A DNA stretch of 64,000 bases from Roseibium sediminicola (GCF_023156505.1 NZ_JALNMJ010000013.1:1-64000), one strand, 5' to 3'. Numbered from the stretch's first letter, positions 36,465 through 46,604 are shown. Numbers and translations are program-made. Notes: generated from the letters alone by a model not told the origin.

Positions 36465-36485
36465 CGGTCCTCCTCAGGATGACGC
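36465..36485. repeat. Intergenic repeat family R1, partial copy 2
   Basis: CGGTCCTCCTCAGGATGACG matches one arm of the element at 11753-11872 and of the element at 45730-45838. Only a single arm is present here, between the dapD terminator and the next gene's end. Confidence 0.6.
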
Positions 36486-36507
36486 CGGAGAATGAGCAAT
36501 TCCCTGG

Positions 36508-37101
36508 TCAGGCGCCCCACATCAGGCCGACGATCTGGGAAATCAGAAGGGTCAGCACCACGTCCAGAACAACCACGCCGATGGCGAGGCTGACGCTTGC
36601 CTGCAGAGCGATCCGGGCGACAAGGTAGCGGTACCAGATCACGACCACCAGGCAGGTCAGCGACAAAAGCACCGTGATGCCCGTGCTGATGAGACCAAGC
36701 AAAAACAGAAGATAGGTCACCATATAGGGGATCGACACCAGCAGGCTGGACCAGTTGCGCACAACGATGAACGGCACATAACGGTGCGAGATGCCGATCG
36801 GAACCGCGACCAGCGCCAGGAGCAGAGGCAAGGCCAGCCAGTCTATGCCGAAACCGGCCAGTTGCGCGAACCAGAAGGCGCTATCGGGAAAGGCATCCGG
36901 GTGATAGAGGTTTTCCGCGAAATAGAACTGCTTTTCGGCAAGACCGCTGACCAGCAACAACGGCACGAGCAGCCCGATTACCAGGAACGATCGCCAGAAG
37001 CCCTGGATCGACTGATCGAAAAACGCCATGCCTTCCGGCCGGTTGCGCAGCAGCAGCCAGGACCCGTCGAGAGCCGCGCGAATTTCGCCCAAACTGATCA
37101 A
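36508..37101 (-). CDS. Integral membrane protein, unknown
   Basis: A 197-aa protein with a short amphipathic N-terminus (LGEIRAALDGSWLLLRNRPEG) and about five membrane segments. I do not recognise a family. The likely start is TTG at 37101, which overlaps the dapE stop (TTGA), a classic coupled arrangement; ATG only occurs 24 codons later. Translational coupling to dapE suggests cotranscription rather than a shared pathway. Confidence 0.72.
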   Translation of the reverse strand: MISLGEIRAALDGSWLLLRNRPEGMAFFDQSIQGFWRSFLVIGLLVPLLLVSGLAEKQFYFAENLYHPDAFPDSAFWFAQLAGFGIDWLALPLLLALVAVPIGISHRYVPFIVVRNWSSLLVSIPYMVTYLLFLLGLISTGITVLLSLTCLVVVIWYRYLVARIALQASVSLAIGVVVLDVVLTLLISQIVGLMWGA

Positions 37102-38270
37102 ATGTTGTTTGCTCCAGAAAAATAGCTGTCCAGGAACCGTCCATAGATTGCCTTGAGTCGGTCGATATCGGCAACGGCCACGCATTCATCGACCTTGTGC
37201 ATGGTCTGGCCAACCAGACCGAACTCCACGACCGGGCAGAAATTCTTGATGAAGCGCGCATCGGACGTGCCGCCGCCGGTGGAGAGTTCAGGCGTGCGGC
37301 CCGTCTCCGCCGCGACCGCGTCGCTGAGCGCCTTGATGAGCGTCTCGTCCCGGGTCAGGAAGGATTCGCTGGCATCCCGCTTGAATTCCAGATCGAGCGA
37401 GAGGTTGCCGAGATCGACCGCTTCCAATGTCTCGGTGATCTTTGCCTTGAGGCTCGCCAGCGTCCATTCGTCGTTGTAGCGGATGTTGAACCGGGCTTCG
37501 CATCGGGCCGGAATGACGTTGAAGGCCGGGTTGCCGGTATCGACCGAGACGATTTCCAGATTGGACGGCTGGAACCGCTCGTTGCCGTCGTCCAATGTCA
37601 AGGCATCCAGCGCTGCGAGCAGGCGCACCAGTCCAGGGATCGGATTGTCTGCGAGATGCGGATAGGCGGCGTGGCCCTGGACACCCTGGACCGTGATCGT
37701 GCCCGACAGCGACCCCCGACGGCCGACCTTGATCGCATCGCCGAGCCTTTCCGGATTGGTCGGTTCGCCGACGATACAGGCATCGAAGCGATGACCCTGG
37801 TCTTTTGCCCAGTCGAGCAGCTTGACGGTGCCGTTGACGGCAGGGCCTTCCTCATCGCCGGTGATCAGGAACGAGATTGTGCCACCGAAATCCGCTCCCT
37901 TGTCCGCGACATAGTCGAGGGCCGCGGCGGCAAAGGCGGCAACGCCGCCCTTCATGTCCGCCGCGCCGCGCCCATAGAGCATCCCGCCGTCGATCACGCC
38001 TTCAAAGGGGCCGTGGTTCCAGTCGTTCTCGTCTCCGGCCGGCACCACGTCCGTGTGCCCGGCAAAGACAAAATGCGGCGCGCCGGAGCCGATGGTCGCG
38101 AACAGGTTTTCAACGTCCGGCGTGTCCTCATCCTGAAAGGTCACCCGGGACACGCTGAAGCCTGCGGAGCCGAGCAAAGCCTCGAGGCTCGCAAGGGCCC
38201 CGCCTTCCGCCGGCGTGACCGACGGGCAACGGATCAGGTCCTGGGCGATGGTAACGGCGGATGCGGACAT
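37098..38270 (-). CDS. dapE: Succinyl-diaminopimelate desuccinylase
   Basis: A 390-aa M20-family di-zinc hydrolase that removes succinate from N-succinyl-L,L-diaminopimelate in lysine and cell-wall synthesis. Zinc and catalytic motifs are FAGHTDVVPAGD (His and the catalytic Asp), GRGAADMKGG (bridging Asp), ITGDEEGPA (Glu pair) and VGEPT. The dimerisation domain contains GVQGHAAYPHLADNP. The late STGGGTSDARFIK and the last His in TMHKVDE are intact. It lies convergent to dapD. Confidence 0.95.
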   Translation of the reverse strand: MSASAVTIAQDLIRCPSVTPAEGGALASLEALLGSAGFSVSRVTFQDEDTPDVENLFATIGSGAPHFVFAGHTDVVPAGDENDWNHGPFEGVIDGGMLYGRGAADMKGGVAAFAAAALDYVADKGADFGGTISFLITGDEEGPAVNGTVKLLDWAKDQGHRFDACIVGEPTNPERLGDAIKVGRRGSLSGTITVQGVQGHAAYPHLADNPIPGLVRLLAALDALTLDDGNERFQPSNLEIVSVDTGNPAFNVIPARCEARFNIRYNDEWTLASLKAKITETLEAVDLGNLSLDLEFKRDASESFLTRDETLIKALSDAVAAETGRTPELSTGGGTSDARFIKNFCPVVEFGLVGQTMHKVDECVAVADIDRLKAIYGRFLDSYFSGANNI

Positions 38271-38314
38271 GAAGGACGTCTCTTGCTTTAGGATGGAAGG
38301 CAGGCGGCAAAGCT

Positions 38315-38740
38315 TCAGCGCTTGCGCCAGTAACTGTTCGGCATCGGGCCATGGCGGTTGGCGTCGGCCTGGCTCGGAATGATCCCCAGAACAATCAGCA
38401 TGATCAGGTTGAGGAATGGAACAAAGATCAGCAAAGCCAGAAATCCGCTCTGGCCGATGTCCTGCAGCCGCTTGATCACGAGCGCCAGCTCAAACCATTG
38501 CAGCACGAAGAACAGCACCGGAAACAGCGGATTGGTGGCGATATATTCGCCCGCCATCAGGGATTCAGGCGTCGGCGTATCGGCTGCGGACAGCCACCAG
38601 ATCCGGATTGCGATGCCGAAGACCAGCCAAATGACGAGGAAACATAACCAATAAGGCTCGCGGCTGATGCGGCCGATCGGACTGAACAGGGCCCAGACGG
38701 GACCCGGGGCGACATTCGCGTTTTGTGGGGGGGTGCTCAT
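38315..38740 (-). CDS. DUF805-family membrane protein
   Basis: A 141-aa inner-membrane protein with four hydrophobic segments and the DUF805 pattern: GRISREPYWLCFLVIWL near the N-terminus and VIKRLQDIGQSGFLALL in the middle. ATG 38740 (MSTPPQN) is preferred to the longer frame, with a G-rich stretch upstream. It precedes dapE by 44 bp on the same strand. Role unknown. Confidence 0.85.
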   Translation of the reverse strand: MSTPPQNANVAPGPVWALFSPIGRISREPYWLCFLVIWLVFGIAIRIWWLSAADTPTPESLMAGEYIATNPLFPVLFFVLQWFELALVIKRLQDIGQSGFLALLIFVPFLNLIMLIVLGIIPSQADANRHGPMPNSYWRKR

Positions 38741-38954
38741 GAATCCCGCTCTTGGTTGTGTTTCCCGCATGGAGGTAGACGCATAAGCGGACCGGATCAA
38801 GCTCTGTCATGCGCAAGACATTGCGGCCCTTTACCGGCGCGCCGCACTGCACCTGCTCCGCGGCGGCATGACGCCCGGGAATTTTTATGGATTTTGCACG
38901 ACCCGCGTGTCTATCCTAGCGGCAAAGGTTTAACACCGACGTGGGGGCTCGTTG

Positions 38955-41204
38955 ATGACCGGTGCCTGGAAGACAAGACTAACCGCCTGTGCATTCACTC
39001 TTTTCCTGGCGGTGTCGCTGGCCATTCCCACGGGCGCGCGCGCCCAGGACAAGGCTACGCAGCTCCCGCCAGAATTGCAGCCTCAGGCAATGGAAAAACT
39101 GGTCTCCGATCTCGATCCGGAACAGGTCAAGGCCCTTGCCGATCTGATGACCTTGCTGCAGCAGGGTGCCGCGGCGAAGGACGGCGCCGGCGCGCCGGTT
39201 GTCGAGCAGCCCGGGCTGCTGGACCAGGTACAGGCCGGATTGAACCGATTCGGAGCCATGGTCGCGGGGAATTTTCTTGCCTTGCCGGCACTCTTCTCCG
39301 GCCTTTTTGCCAGTATCGGGGCATTGTTTTCCGGCAGCGTCGCCGGGCCCGTGCATATTCTGTTCGGCGCCGTGGCATTGATCCTTGCCGCCGGCCTTGC
39401 CGCGGAATACGCCGTCAACCGCCTGTTTGCGTCCCGGCGCGACATCATTCAGGGCAAGACCCCCGACAGCCTGTTCGAGACCGTCAAGCTGGTCTCCGCC
39501 CGTGCGGGCCTCGATCTCGGCGGCCTGGTCGTCTTTGCCATTGTCGCCTTTGCGGTCGGCAAGATCGCCATTCTCGATCCCGTAACCCGTACCTTCGCAT
39601 TCCAGGCGGTCTATTGGATCGCGTTTCTGCCCAGGCTCGTGGCGGCACTGCTCCGGTTCGCTCTGGCGCCGCACCGGCGCGACCTGCGGCTGGTCACGGC
39701 CGACGATGCCACCGCGAAATCGCTCTACCGCAATTTCACGGGTCTGTTCGCCTTTATCGGGGTTGTGTTCTTCCTGCGCAACGTCATGATCGAGGCAGGC
39801 AGAGCCGATATTGCCGAAACCTACCGTTTCTTTATCGGCTTTGCCGTCAACGCCTGGATCATCGCGGTGATCTGGAAGGCACGCCACGGGCTGACCAGTA
39901 TCATTCTGGGCGACGAGGACGATCCGACCTCGGGCCTGGAACGCATGGCCCGGTTCTGGCCCTATTTCTCCATGGCCTTCATCGCCTTCAACTGGCTCCT
40001 GGTGCAGGTCACCGTCAGCATGGGCATTGAGGCATTGACGGCCGGGCGTTCGCTCGGCGTCATCGCCTTGGTGGTGTTCGCCCCCTTCCTCGACACGATG
40101 GTGCGCGGCATCGTCTCGCATATCGTGCCGCCGATGCAGGGCGAAGGCCCGGTCGCGGAAGCCGCCCATATGCAGACACGGCACAGTTATGTCCGCATTG
40201 CCCGGGTCACGCTGCTCGCCTTCCTGATCCTGGCCGTCGGCCGCATCTACGGCCTCAACCTGCTGGCACTCGGCGCGGATGACGGGTCCGCGGTGGCGCG
40301 CCACACCGTGATCTTCCTGCTGATCCTGGCGTCCGGCTATCTTGCCTGGGAAATCGTCAATCTGTGGGTCGCCCACCAGCTTGCCAAGGATTCCCCACCG
40401 ACGGTGGCCGAGGACGACGACGCGGAAATGGGCGGCGCAGGCAAGTCGCGCATGGCGACGATCCTGCCGCTGATCCGGGTGGTGGCGCAGATCACCATCC
40501 TAGTATTGACCGCCCTCCTCGCCCTAAGCCAGCTCGGTGTCAACATCACGCCGCTGCTTGCCGGCGCCGGTGTTGTCGGCCTGGCGGTCGGCTTCGGCGC
40601 GCAGACGCTGGTGCGCGACGTGGTCTCCGGCATCTTCTTCCTGATGGACGATGCCTTCCGTCTGGGCGAATTCATCGATACCGGCGGCACGCAGGGCTCG
40701 ATCGAAAAGATCTCGATCCGCTCGCTGCAATTGCGCGGCACCCGCGGCGCCGTTCATATCGTGCCCTATGGCGAGATTCCCAAACTCACCAATCTCAGCC
40801 GGGACTGGGTGATCATGAAGCTTCCCTTCACCGTGCCCTTCGATACCGATGTCGAGAAAGTGCGCAAGCTCTTCAAGAAGATCGGCCAGGACATCATGGA
40901 GATGGACGAATACAAGGACGATATCCTGGCGCCCTTCAAGGGACAGGGTGTAGCGAATGTCGACGATGTCGGCATCGTGGTGCGCGGCAAGTTCACCACC
41001 AAGCCCGGCAAGCAGTTCGGCGTGCGCAAGGAAATCTACAAGCGCGTTCAGAAGGCCTTCGAGGAAAACGGCATCCAGTTTGCCCGCAAGGAAGTGCGGG
41101 TCAACATTCCTGAAAGCGCCAATCTGGACGACAAGCAGAAGGAAGCCGTCACTGCGGCAGCCGCCGCGGCGACGGCCGCGGAAACCAAGCCGGCGGCGGA
41201 ATAG
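38955..41204 (+). CDS. MscS-family mechanosensitive ion channel, large
   Basis: A 749-aa channel of the long MscS type. A signal peptide (1 to about 31, ending ARAQ) leads into a periplasmic region and a series of membrane segments. The core MscS pore helix is LLAGAGVVGLAVGFGAQTLV, followed by the beta domain (FRLGEFIDTGGTQGSIEKI) and the cytoplasmic alpha/beta vestibule. The C-terminal tail is Ala-rich. Such channels release solutes on hypo-osmotic shock. ATG 38955 follows a TTG and a GGGGG site. Confidence 0.92.
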   Translation: MTGAWKTRLTACAFTLFLAVSLAIPTGARAQDKATQLPPELQPQAMEKLVSDLDPEQVKALADLMTLLQQGAAAKDGAGAPVVEQPGLLDQVQAGLNRFGAMVAGNFLALPALFSGLFASIGALFSGSVAGPVHILFGAVALILAAGLAAEYAVNRLFASRRDIIQGKTPDSLFETVKLVSARAGLDLGGLVVFAIVAFAVGKIAILDPVTRTFAFQAVYWIAFLPRLVAALLRFALAPHRRDLRLVTADDATAKSLYRNFTGLFAFIGVVFFLRNVMIEAGRADIAETYRFFIGFAVNAWIIAVIWKARHGLTSIILGDEDDPTSGLERMARFWPYFSMAFIAFNWLLVQVTVSMGIEALTAGRSLGVIALVVFAPFLDTMVRGIVSHIVPPMQGEGPVAEAAHMQTRHSYVRIARVTLLAFLILAVGRIYGLNLLALGADDGSAVARHTVIFLLILASGYLAWEIVNLWVAHQLAKDSPPTVAEDDDAEMGGAGKSRMATILPLIRVVAQITILVLTALLALSQLGVNITPLLAGAGVVGLAVGFGAQTLVRDVVSGIFFLMDDAFRLGEFIDTGGTQGSIEKISIRSLQLRGTRGAVHIVPYGEIPKLTNLSRDWVIMKLPFTVPFDTDVEKVRKLFKKIGQDIMEMDEYKDDILAPFKGQGVANVDDVGIVVRGKFTTKPGKQFGVRKEIYKRVQKAFEENGIQFARKEVRVNIPESANLDDKQKEAVTAAAAAATAAETKPAAE

Positions 41205-41328
41205 GGTTTTTGCGCGAGTTTTGCCCATCCCACATGTAAGCCCTTCTCCCGATTGAGCGCAGGTCCCTTCCGTGCCTAAGATTGCCGGTCTGCGGGAGGC
41301 AGACGGGCTTTTGAGAGGAAGCTGCACA

Positions 41329-42153
41329 ATGAGTGACAACATTTCGACCCCGGACGGCACAGGAGCTCCGGCGAATGGCGGGCTGAAGCCCATGCCCAAG
41401 GTGCGTCCGATCACCGTCAACGATGTCATCGACGCGCTGGCCGCCGGCCTCGCCGATTTCCGGAAAGCGCCCGTCTTCGGCCTGGCGGTCGGCGCGGTCT
41501 TTGCCGCTGGCGGGCTGTTCGTGGTCCTGAGCGCCGCCGCGCTCAACATGAGTTACCTCTCCTATCCGGCCGCCGCCGGTTTCGTGCTGATCGGCCCCTT
41601 CGCCGCCGTCGGCCTCTACGAGGTCAGCCGCCGGGTGCAGACCGGCGAGGACCTCTCATGGTCGGCCATCTTCGGCACCATGTGGGCCCAGAAAGGCCGG
41701 GAGCTCTCCTGGATGGCGTTTGTGGTGCTGTTCATCCAGATCATGTGGATGTACCAGGTCCGCCTGCTGCTGGCGCTGTTTCTGGGCTTCAGGTCCTTCG
41801 CTTCCTTCGAGGAATTCCTGACCGAAGTGATCTCGACACCGGAGGGACTGATGTTCCTGGCCGTCGGTCATGTGGTCGGCGCGATCCTGTCGCTGATCCT
41901 GTTCTCGCTGACCGTGATCTCCTTCCCGCTGCTGCTGGAAGAAGACCGTGATTTCATCACCGCCATGATCACCAGCGTGCGCGCGGTCGCCACCTCGCCT
42001 GTGCCGATGATCGGCTGGGCCTTCGTCGTCACCGCTGTCCTGATCGTCTCCATGGCGCCGGCGTTTCTCGGCCTCATCATCACCCTGCCGATCCTTGGCC
42101 ACACGACCTGGCACCTTTACAAGAAATGCGTGGAGATTCCGAAGGAGAGCTGA
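41329..42153 (+). CDS. DUF2189 integral membrane protein
   Basis: A 274-aa protein with about six membrane segments. It shows the DUF2189 pattern: PITVNDVIDALAAGLADFRK, then YPAAAGFVLIGPFAAVGLYE (residues about 80-100), and a C-terminal LPILGHTTWHLYKKCV. ATG 41329 has GAGAGGAAG upstream. It is 125 bp downstream of the MscS gene on the same strand. Function unknown; membrane or cytochrome-oxidase-linked roles have been suggested for relatives. Confidence 0.88.
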   Translation: MSDNISTPDGTGAPANGGLKPMPKVRPITVNDVIDALAAGLADFRKAPVFGLAVGAVFAAGGLFVVLSAAALNMSYLSYPAAAGFVLIGPFAAVGLYEVSRRVQTGEDLSWSAIFGTMWAQKGRELSWMAFVVLFIQIMWMYQVRLLLALFLGFRSFASFEEFLTEVISTPEGLMFLAVGHVVGAILSLILFSLTVISFPLLLEEDRDFITAMITSVRAVATSPVPMIGWAFVVTAVLIVSMAPAFLGLIITLPILGHTTWHLYKKCVEIPKES

Positions 42154-42185
42154 GACCAGCGTGAGCCAATTCCCTTTCCGTCGTC

Positions 42186-42217
42186 ATCCCGGATGCGGCA
42201 AAACGAAGATCCGGGAT
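42186..42217. repeat. Hairpin repeat ATCCCGGAT/ATCCGGGAT
   Basis: A 9-bp perfect inverted repeat with a 14-nt loop lies 32 bp after the DUF2189 stop. GTCATCCCGG...GATCCGGGATC-type hairpins are common intergenic repeats in alphaproteobacterial genomes (from memory). Without a T run it is probably not a classical terminator. The rest of the 318-bp gap holds nothing I recognise. Confidence 0.5.
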
Positions 42218-42471
42218 CGGCGAGTCTGGGCGTTCGTTTTCCGTGAAGTGGCAGGTCTCGAGGCCTGTGCCTCCCCGGCTCCGGCCTCGGCTCGCGCTGC
42301 GCTTGGCTCGGATGAAGCAGAAGAAACAGCTGGGATTGCTTAAGCTGATGCCAGGTCATCCTCAGCCTTTTCGGCAGCAACCGGCGCAACCAGGTCATTG
42401 CGCCGATATGGTTTTATAAACATTCCCCGGCTAAGCTCTTCAACTGATCGATCATTTGAGTAACCCGGTCC

Positions 42472-43281
42472 ATGAGACGCGCCTGTCTGACAATTGCACA
42501 CATCTGCATCGGCTTGATGTGTGCCGCCACAAGCCGTGCCGATGACCGAATACCGCTCAAGATCGCCGCCATCGACTGGTGCCCGCAAATCTGCCCGGGC
42601 AAGACCGACCCCGGTTACATCATCGACATTGTCGAGGAGCTCTTCCGCTCGAGCCCTTATGAACCGGAAATCAGCATTTACCCCTGGTCGCGCGCCATCC
42701 AGTATGTCCGCAGTGGACGGGCGCATGCGCTGTTGTCACCGGCAAAGCCCGAGGCACCGGATCTGGTCTATCCCGAAGAAGAAGTTGGCGTTCAAAGCAT
42801 GTGTTTCTTCGTGCTGAAGGACAGCACATGGAACTACGATGGCGTGAAGTCCCTCGAGGGACACCTGACCGGGCTGGCTTCCGATACCTCAATTCAGGAA
42901 CTGAACGCCTTCATACAGGAAAGACGCGACCTGTTTTTCGTCCAGCCCTACAGCGATGCGTATATTCAAGACAGCATCAACATGCTCTACGCCAACCGCG
43001 TGAACAGCTTCCTGTTCACCTACAACACCACCTTGCACAACATGCGCTCTATGGGGGTCTCAGATGAAGTGCGCTCCGCAGGCTGCGTGTCCAACGCCAG
43101 TGTCTATATGGCCTTTTCTCCCGCCCCAGGGCTTGCTGCGGAGGTTCAGGAAATGACGGCCTATTTCGACAGGAAAATGGCGCAATTCAAGGCGGACGGC
43201 GGCGTCGCCAGGATCATGAAACACTACGAGCTGTCGGACTGGAGCGTTGCCGAAGATCCGGCGGAACATCACACGGATTGA
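42472..43281 (+). CDS. Periplasmic substrate-binding protein (family 3-like)
   Basis: A 269-aa exported protein. The signal peptide (about 1-23, CAATSRA) is followed by a bilobed SBP_bac_3-type domain: IAAIDWCPQICPGKTDPGYI, IDIVEELFRSS, IYPWSRAIQYVRSGRAHALL. Several cysteines (PQICP, MCFF, SAGC) may form disulfides. No permease or ATPase gene is adjacent, so it may be an orphan receptor or a sensory protein rather than a transporter subunit. Confidence 0.82.
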   Translation: MRRACLTIAHICIGLMCAATSRADDRIPLKIAAIDWCPQICPGKTDPGYIIDIVEELFRSSPYEPEISIYPWSRAIQYVRSGRAHALLSPAKPEAPDLVYPEEEVGVQSMCFFVLKDSTWNYDGVKSLEGHLTGLASDTSIQELNAFIQERRDLFFVQPYSDAYIQDSINMLYANRVNSFLFTYNTTLHNMRSMGVSDEVRSAGCVSNASVYMAFSPAPGLAAEVQEMTAYFDRKMAQFKADGGVARIMKHYELSDWSVAEDPAEHHTD

Positions 43282-43302
43282 ACCGGCAAGAGGGGGCGGG
43301 AA

Positions 43303-44124
43303 TTACACCTCGCCGTCATCCTCCACCGCCAGCGCCGCCTTGCGCGCCTGCCAGTCCTTCTTAAGTTCGATGTCCAATTCCGCCGCGCGGTAATCGACGC
43401 GGGTCAGATAGAGCCCGTCGGCGGGCGCGACCGGGCCGCACGCCTTGCGGTCGCGGGCTGCCAGCGCCCTGGTGATGTCGCCCTCGCCCCACTTGCCCTC
43501 GCCCACAAGCTTCAATGTGCCGACCATGGAGCGGACCTGATTGTGCAGGAAGGAACGCGAGGAACATTCGGCGATGACAAATTCACCGTCCCGGTAGACC
43601 CGGAATTCCTCGAGGGTCTTTTCCGGGCTTTTCGCCTGACAACGCGTGTGGCGAAAGGTGGTGAAGTCGTGGTGGCCGACAAATTCCTGCGCGGCCCTGT
43701 GCATGGCGTCGGCGTCGAGATCGGTCTTCACGTGCCAGGCCAGGCCCAGCTGATGGGTCAGCGGCGGCAGGCGGTTGTGGATGCGGTAGCGGTAGGAGCG
43801 TCGGATCGCGGAAAAGCGCGCATCGAAGCCCTCGTGCATTTCCTCCGCGTCCAGGATCACCACCGGGTCCGGCTGGCAATGAAAATTCATCGCGCCCATG
43901 ACGGTTTTCGCCGGCCAGGATTTTGCGAGATCGACGTGGCAGACCTGCCCAGTGGCGTGCACGCCCGTGTCGGTGCGGCCGGCGCCGCCGATGGTCACAA
44001 CCTCGCCGGAAAACGCCTTGACGGCGCGTTCGATCACAGCCTGGACCGACGGGCCGTTGGCCTGGCGCTGCCAGCCGCAGAACGGCCGGCCGTCATATTC
44101 CACCGTCAGCTTGTAGCGGGGCAT
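43303..44124 (-). CDS. truA: tRNA pseudouridine(38-40) synthase
   Basis: A 273-aa TruA. The catalytic Asp52 is in [16 protein letters not shown]-terminal [12 protein letters not shown] and the later [12 protein letters not shown] are conserved. It forms pseudouridine at positions 38-40 of the anticodon arm. The start codon overlaps the GNAT stop by 1 nt. It belongs to the def-fmt-truA gene order common in Hyphomicrobiales, although dapE lies 5 kb further on here. Confidence 0.95.
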   Translation of the reverse strand: MPRYKLTVEYDGRPFCGWQRQANGPSVQAVIERAVKAFSGEVVTIGGAGRTDTGVHATGQVCHVDLAKSWPAKTVMGAMNFHCQPDPVVILDAEEMHEGFDARFSAIRRSYRYRIHNRLPPLTHQLGLAWHVKTDLDADAMHRAAQEFVGHHDFTTFRHTRCQAKSPEKTLEEFRVYRDGEFVIAECSSRSFLHNQVRSMVGTLKLVGEGKWGEGDITRALAARDRKACGPVAPADGLYLTRVDYRAAELDIELKKDWQARKAALAVEDDGEV

Positions 44125-44660
44125 TATTCGAAGTCTTCAAACGGGGTGGCAAAGGCCACTTCTATCGGCAGGTGCCGGAGGCAGCTCTCCGACAGCGCCA
44201 GCGCCATGAAGGCATCCCCGGCATAGGGACCCTGGACCTTCTTCGCCAGCACCGGATCGAAGCCGAAACGCGGATAATAGGCCGGCGGCCCGAGCACCAG
44301 CACCAGTTCTTCGCCAAGCTCCTTCAGGCGATCCAGCGAGGCCCGGATCAGCGCCGAGCCGATGCCGGACTTTTGCCTGTCCGGCCAGACGGAAACCGGC
44401 GCGAGGCAAACGATCTGAATGGCCTGCCCCCGGCCGATCGCCGCGGGCGTTACCCGGCTGTACGCAATATGGCCGACCACCTGGCCATCCGCATCGACAG
44501 CGACCTGTTCCAGCACCAGCGCGCCGCAATGCCGCAAGGTGTGCACAAGCCGGGCCTCCACATCTGATGGAAAGGCGGCCGTGACCAGATCCCGCACGAC
44601 GACCTCGTCGGCCGGGGTCACGTCGCGGATTGTCAGATTTGGCGCATCGGAATCGGACAT
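44124..44660 (-). CDS. GNAT-family N-acetyltransferase
   Basis: A 178-aa acetyltransferase. The acetyl-CoA site region reads [20 protein letters not shown] (a Q/RxxGxG/A-type loop), with a preceding VGHIAYSRV strand and a later [13 protein letters not shown]. This YjbM/yhbS-like pattern is common; the substrate is unknown. ATG 44660 (MSDSDAP) has GGAGAAG upstream. It lies between fmt and truA and is probably cotranscribed. Confidence 0.88.
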   Translation of the reverse strand: MSDSDAPNLTIRDVTPADEVVVRDLVTAAFPSDVEARLVHTLRHCGALVLEQVAVDADGQVVGHIAYSRVTPAAIGRGQAIQIVCLAPVSVWPDRQKSGIGSALIRASLDRLKELGEELVLVLGPPAYYPRFGFDPVLAKKVQGPYAGDAFMALALSESCLRHLPIEVAFATPFEDFE

Positions 44661-44680
44661 CAACTTCTCCTCGGGCCAGC

Positions 44681-45619
44681 TTAGTCCAGAACCGTGCCGT
44701 CAGAAAGCGACGCGCCGCGCAGGAAGTCCGCGCCGCTCATCGGCTTCTTGCCGGCCCGCTGCACTTCCACAAGGCGCACGGCACCTGTGCCGCAGGCAAT
44801 GACCGGAGCCTCCGCCGTGGCAATTACCGTGCCCGGCGCCCCCTTGCCGTCCGCCAGAGCGCTGCGCAGGATCTTGACCCGCTCCGCCTTGCCGCCGAGC
44901 GGCATCTCGCACCAGGCGCCCGGGAAGGGCGACAGGCCGCGAATGTGATTGTGCACCTCCGCGGCCGGCTTCGACCAGTCGATGCGGGTTTCCTGCTTGG
45001 AGAGTTTCGCCGCATAAGTGATGCCGTCTTCGGCCTGAGCCTGTTCGCCGAGCGCGCCGCGCGACAGCGCCGCCAGGGCCCGGACCATCAGGTCTCCGCC
45101 GAGCGGAGACAGGCGGTCATGCAATTCTCCGGCGGTCATGTTCTCGCCAATGGCAACCGTTTCGGACATGCAGACCGGGCCGGTGTCGAGCCCTTCCTCC
45201 ATGCGCATCACCTGGACGGCGGTTTCCGTGTCGCCGGCCATGATCGCCCGGTTGATCGGCGCCGCTCCGCGCCAGCGCGGCAGCATGGAGGCATGCAGGT
45301 TGAGGCAGCCATATTCCGGAGCCTCCAGGATTGCCTTGGGCAGAAGAAGCCCATACGCGACGACGACGGCGACATCCGCTTCCAGCGCGGCAAAAGCGGC
45401 CTGCTCTTCTTCGCTCTTCAGGCTCTTGGGCGTGAACACCGGAATGCCGAAGGATTCGGCCGCCTCATGCACCGGCGACTTCTTCAGGTCCATGCCGCGC
45501 CCGGCCGGCCTTGGCGGCTGGCAGTAACAGGCGACGACGTCGTGGCCCTGGCCGACGATTTCCATCAGGGTCGGCACCGAAAAATCCGGGGTGCCCATGA
45601 AGACGACACGAAGAGACAT
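44681..45619 (-). CDS. fmt: Methionyl-tRNA formyltransferase
   Basis: A 312-aa enzyme that formylates initiator Met-tRNA using 10-formyltetrahydrofolate. It has the N-terminal [11 protein letters not shown], the folate/catalytic [16 protein letters not shown] (with catalytic Asn-His) and [12 protein letters not shown] with the Asp. The C-terminal OB-fold tRNA-binding domain starts near residue 205. GGAGCC precedes ATG. It normally pairs with def, which here lies beyond a marC insertion. Confidence 0.96.
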   Translation of the reverse strand: MSLRVVFMGTPDFSVPTLMEIVGQGHDVVACYCQPPRPAGRGMDLKKSPVHEAAESFGIPVFTPKSLKSEEEQAAFAALEADVAVVVAYGLLLPKAILEAPEYGCLNLHASMLPRWRGAAPINRAIMAGDTETAVQVMRMEEGLDTGPVCMSETVAIGENMTAGELHDRLSPLGGDLMVRALAALSRGALGEQAQAEDGITYAAKLSKQETRIDWSKPAAEVHNHIRGLSPFPGAWCEMPLGGKAERVKILRSALADGKGAPGTVIATAEAPVIACGTGAVRLVEVQRAGKKPMSGADFLRGASLSDGTVLD

Positions 45620-45729
45620 GAGGCTCCTGAGGGGTTCTGGGAATTTGGCCCCTTATTGCGTCTTGAGCGGCGGCTTGCAAGGGGATGGACGCAGTTGTTT
45701 TGGCTTGTTGCCCGTCTTCCCACCCACCA

Positions 45730-45838
45730 CCGTCCTCCTGAGGAGGACCGTAAGGTACGTCTCGAAGGATGGGCTGCACACATGGTGCAAGCGGCCCATC
45801 CTTCGAGACAGCGCTCGCGCGCTTCCTCAGGATGACGG
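45730..45838. repeat. Intergenic inverted repeat, family R1, copy 3
   Basis: The left arm (45730-45773) contains CCGTCCTCCTGAGGAGGACC and CGTCTCGAAGGATGGGC. The right arm (45794-45838) contains GCCCATCCTTCGAGACAGCG and CTTCCTCAGGATGACGG. A degenerate third arm continues to about 45922. It matches the elements at 11753 and 36465. The 325-bp fmt-marC gap holds nothing else that I recognise. Confidence 0.75.
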
Positions 45839-45944
45839 TTTTGGAGGAGGAACTGACGTGCAATGGAGCAAGCGGCCTGTCCTCCGAGACGCATGGCTAT
45901 GCCAAGCACCTCTGGATGACGGAATGGAGTGTAAACAGCGTGTG

Positions 45945-46577
45945 TCAGGCCAGCCCGGGCATCAGCACCTTGAGGCTGTCGGCCATCATTTCCATGGCAA
46001 TCGCCGCCAGGATCATGCCCATCAGCCGGCTCATGACGCTGTTGGCGGTGGCGCCGATGAAACGCGACAGGAACGGAGCCGCAAAGAAGGTGCCGACAAG
46101 GACCGCAATCGCCGCCGCAACACCGGCGACATAGGCGATTTCCTGATGAACGCCGCTGATCTGGCCGCGAAAGATGATCATGGTGGAAATCGAGCCGGGC
46201 CCGAGCAGGATCGGCACCGTCAGCGGGTAAATCGCCGGATTGTCCTGCGCCTGCATGTTGTCCTGTTCAGACGCATGGCCGTGATGGGCCTCGGTCTTCT
46301 GGCCCCGGATCAGGTCCAGCGCGATCAACAGGATCAGGAACCCGCCGGCCAGACGGAAGGCATCCAGCGAAATGCCGAAGATCTTCAGGACGACGTCGCC
46401 GGTCAGGCCGATAAAGACCGCACCGATGCTGAGGCTGATCAGCAGCGTGAAGGCGACCTTGCGCTCAAAGCCCGGTCCCTTGTCCGCCGTCAGCGACAGG
46501 AACACGGGCAAGTTGGCGATCGGGCTCATGATGGCAAAGAGCGCGGCGAAGATCTTCAGGAACAAGGCCTGATCCAT
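45945..46577 (-). CDS. MarC-family integral membrane protein
   Basis: A 210-aa protein with six membrane segments and the MarC pattern: FAALFAIMSPIANLPVFLSL at the N-terminus, FRLAGGFLILLIAL, a His-rich loop (EAHHGHASEQ) and YPLTVPILLGPGSIS. It was once linked to multiple antibiotic resistance, which is not supported; the function is unknown. AAGGGG precedes ATG. It is inserted between fmt and def and lies next to the R1 repeat. Confidence 0.9.
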   Translation of the reverse strand: MDQALFLKIFAALFAIMSPIANLPVFLSLTADKGPGFERKVAFTLLISLSIGAVFIGLTGDVVLKIFGISLDAFRLAGGFLILLIALDLIRGQKTEAHHGHASEQDNMQAQDNPAIYPLTVPILLGPGSISTMIIFRGQISGVHQEIAYVAGVAAAIAVLVGTFFAAPFLSRFIGATANSVMSRLMGMILAAIAMEMMADSLKVLMPGLA

Positions 46578-46604
46578 GTCGTACGCCCCTTCGATTGCGC
46601 CGGA

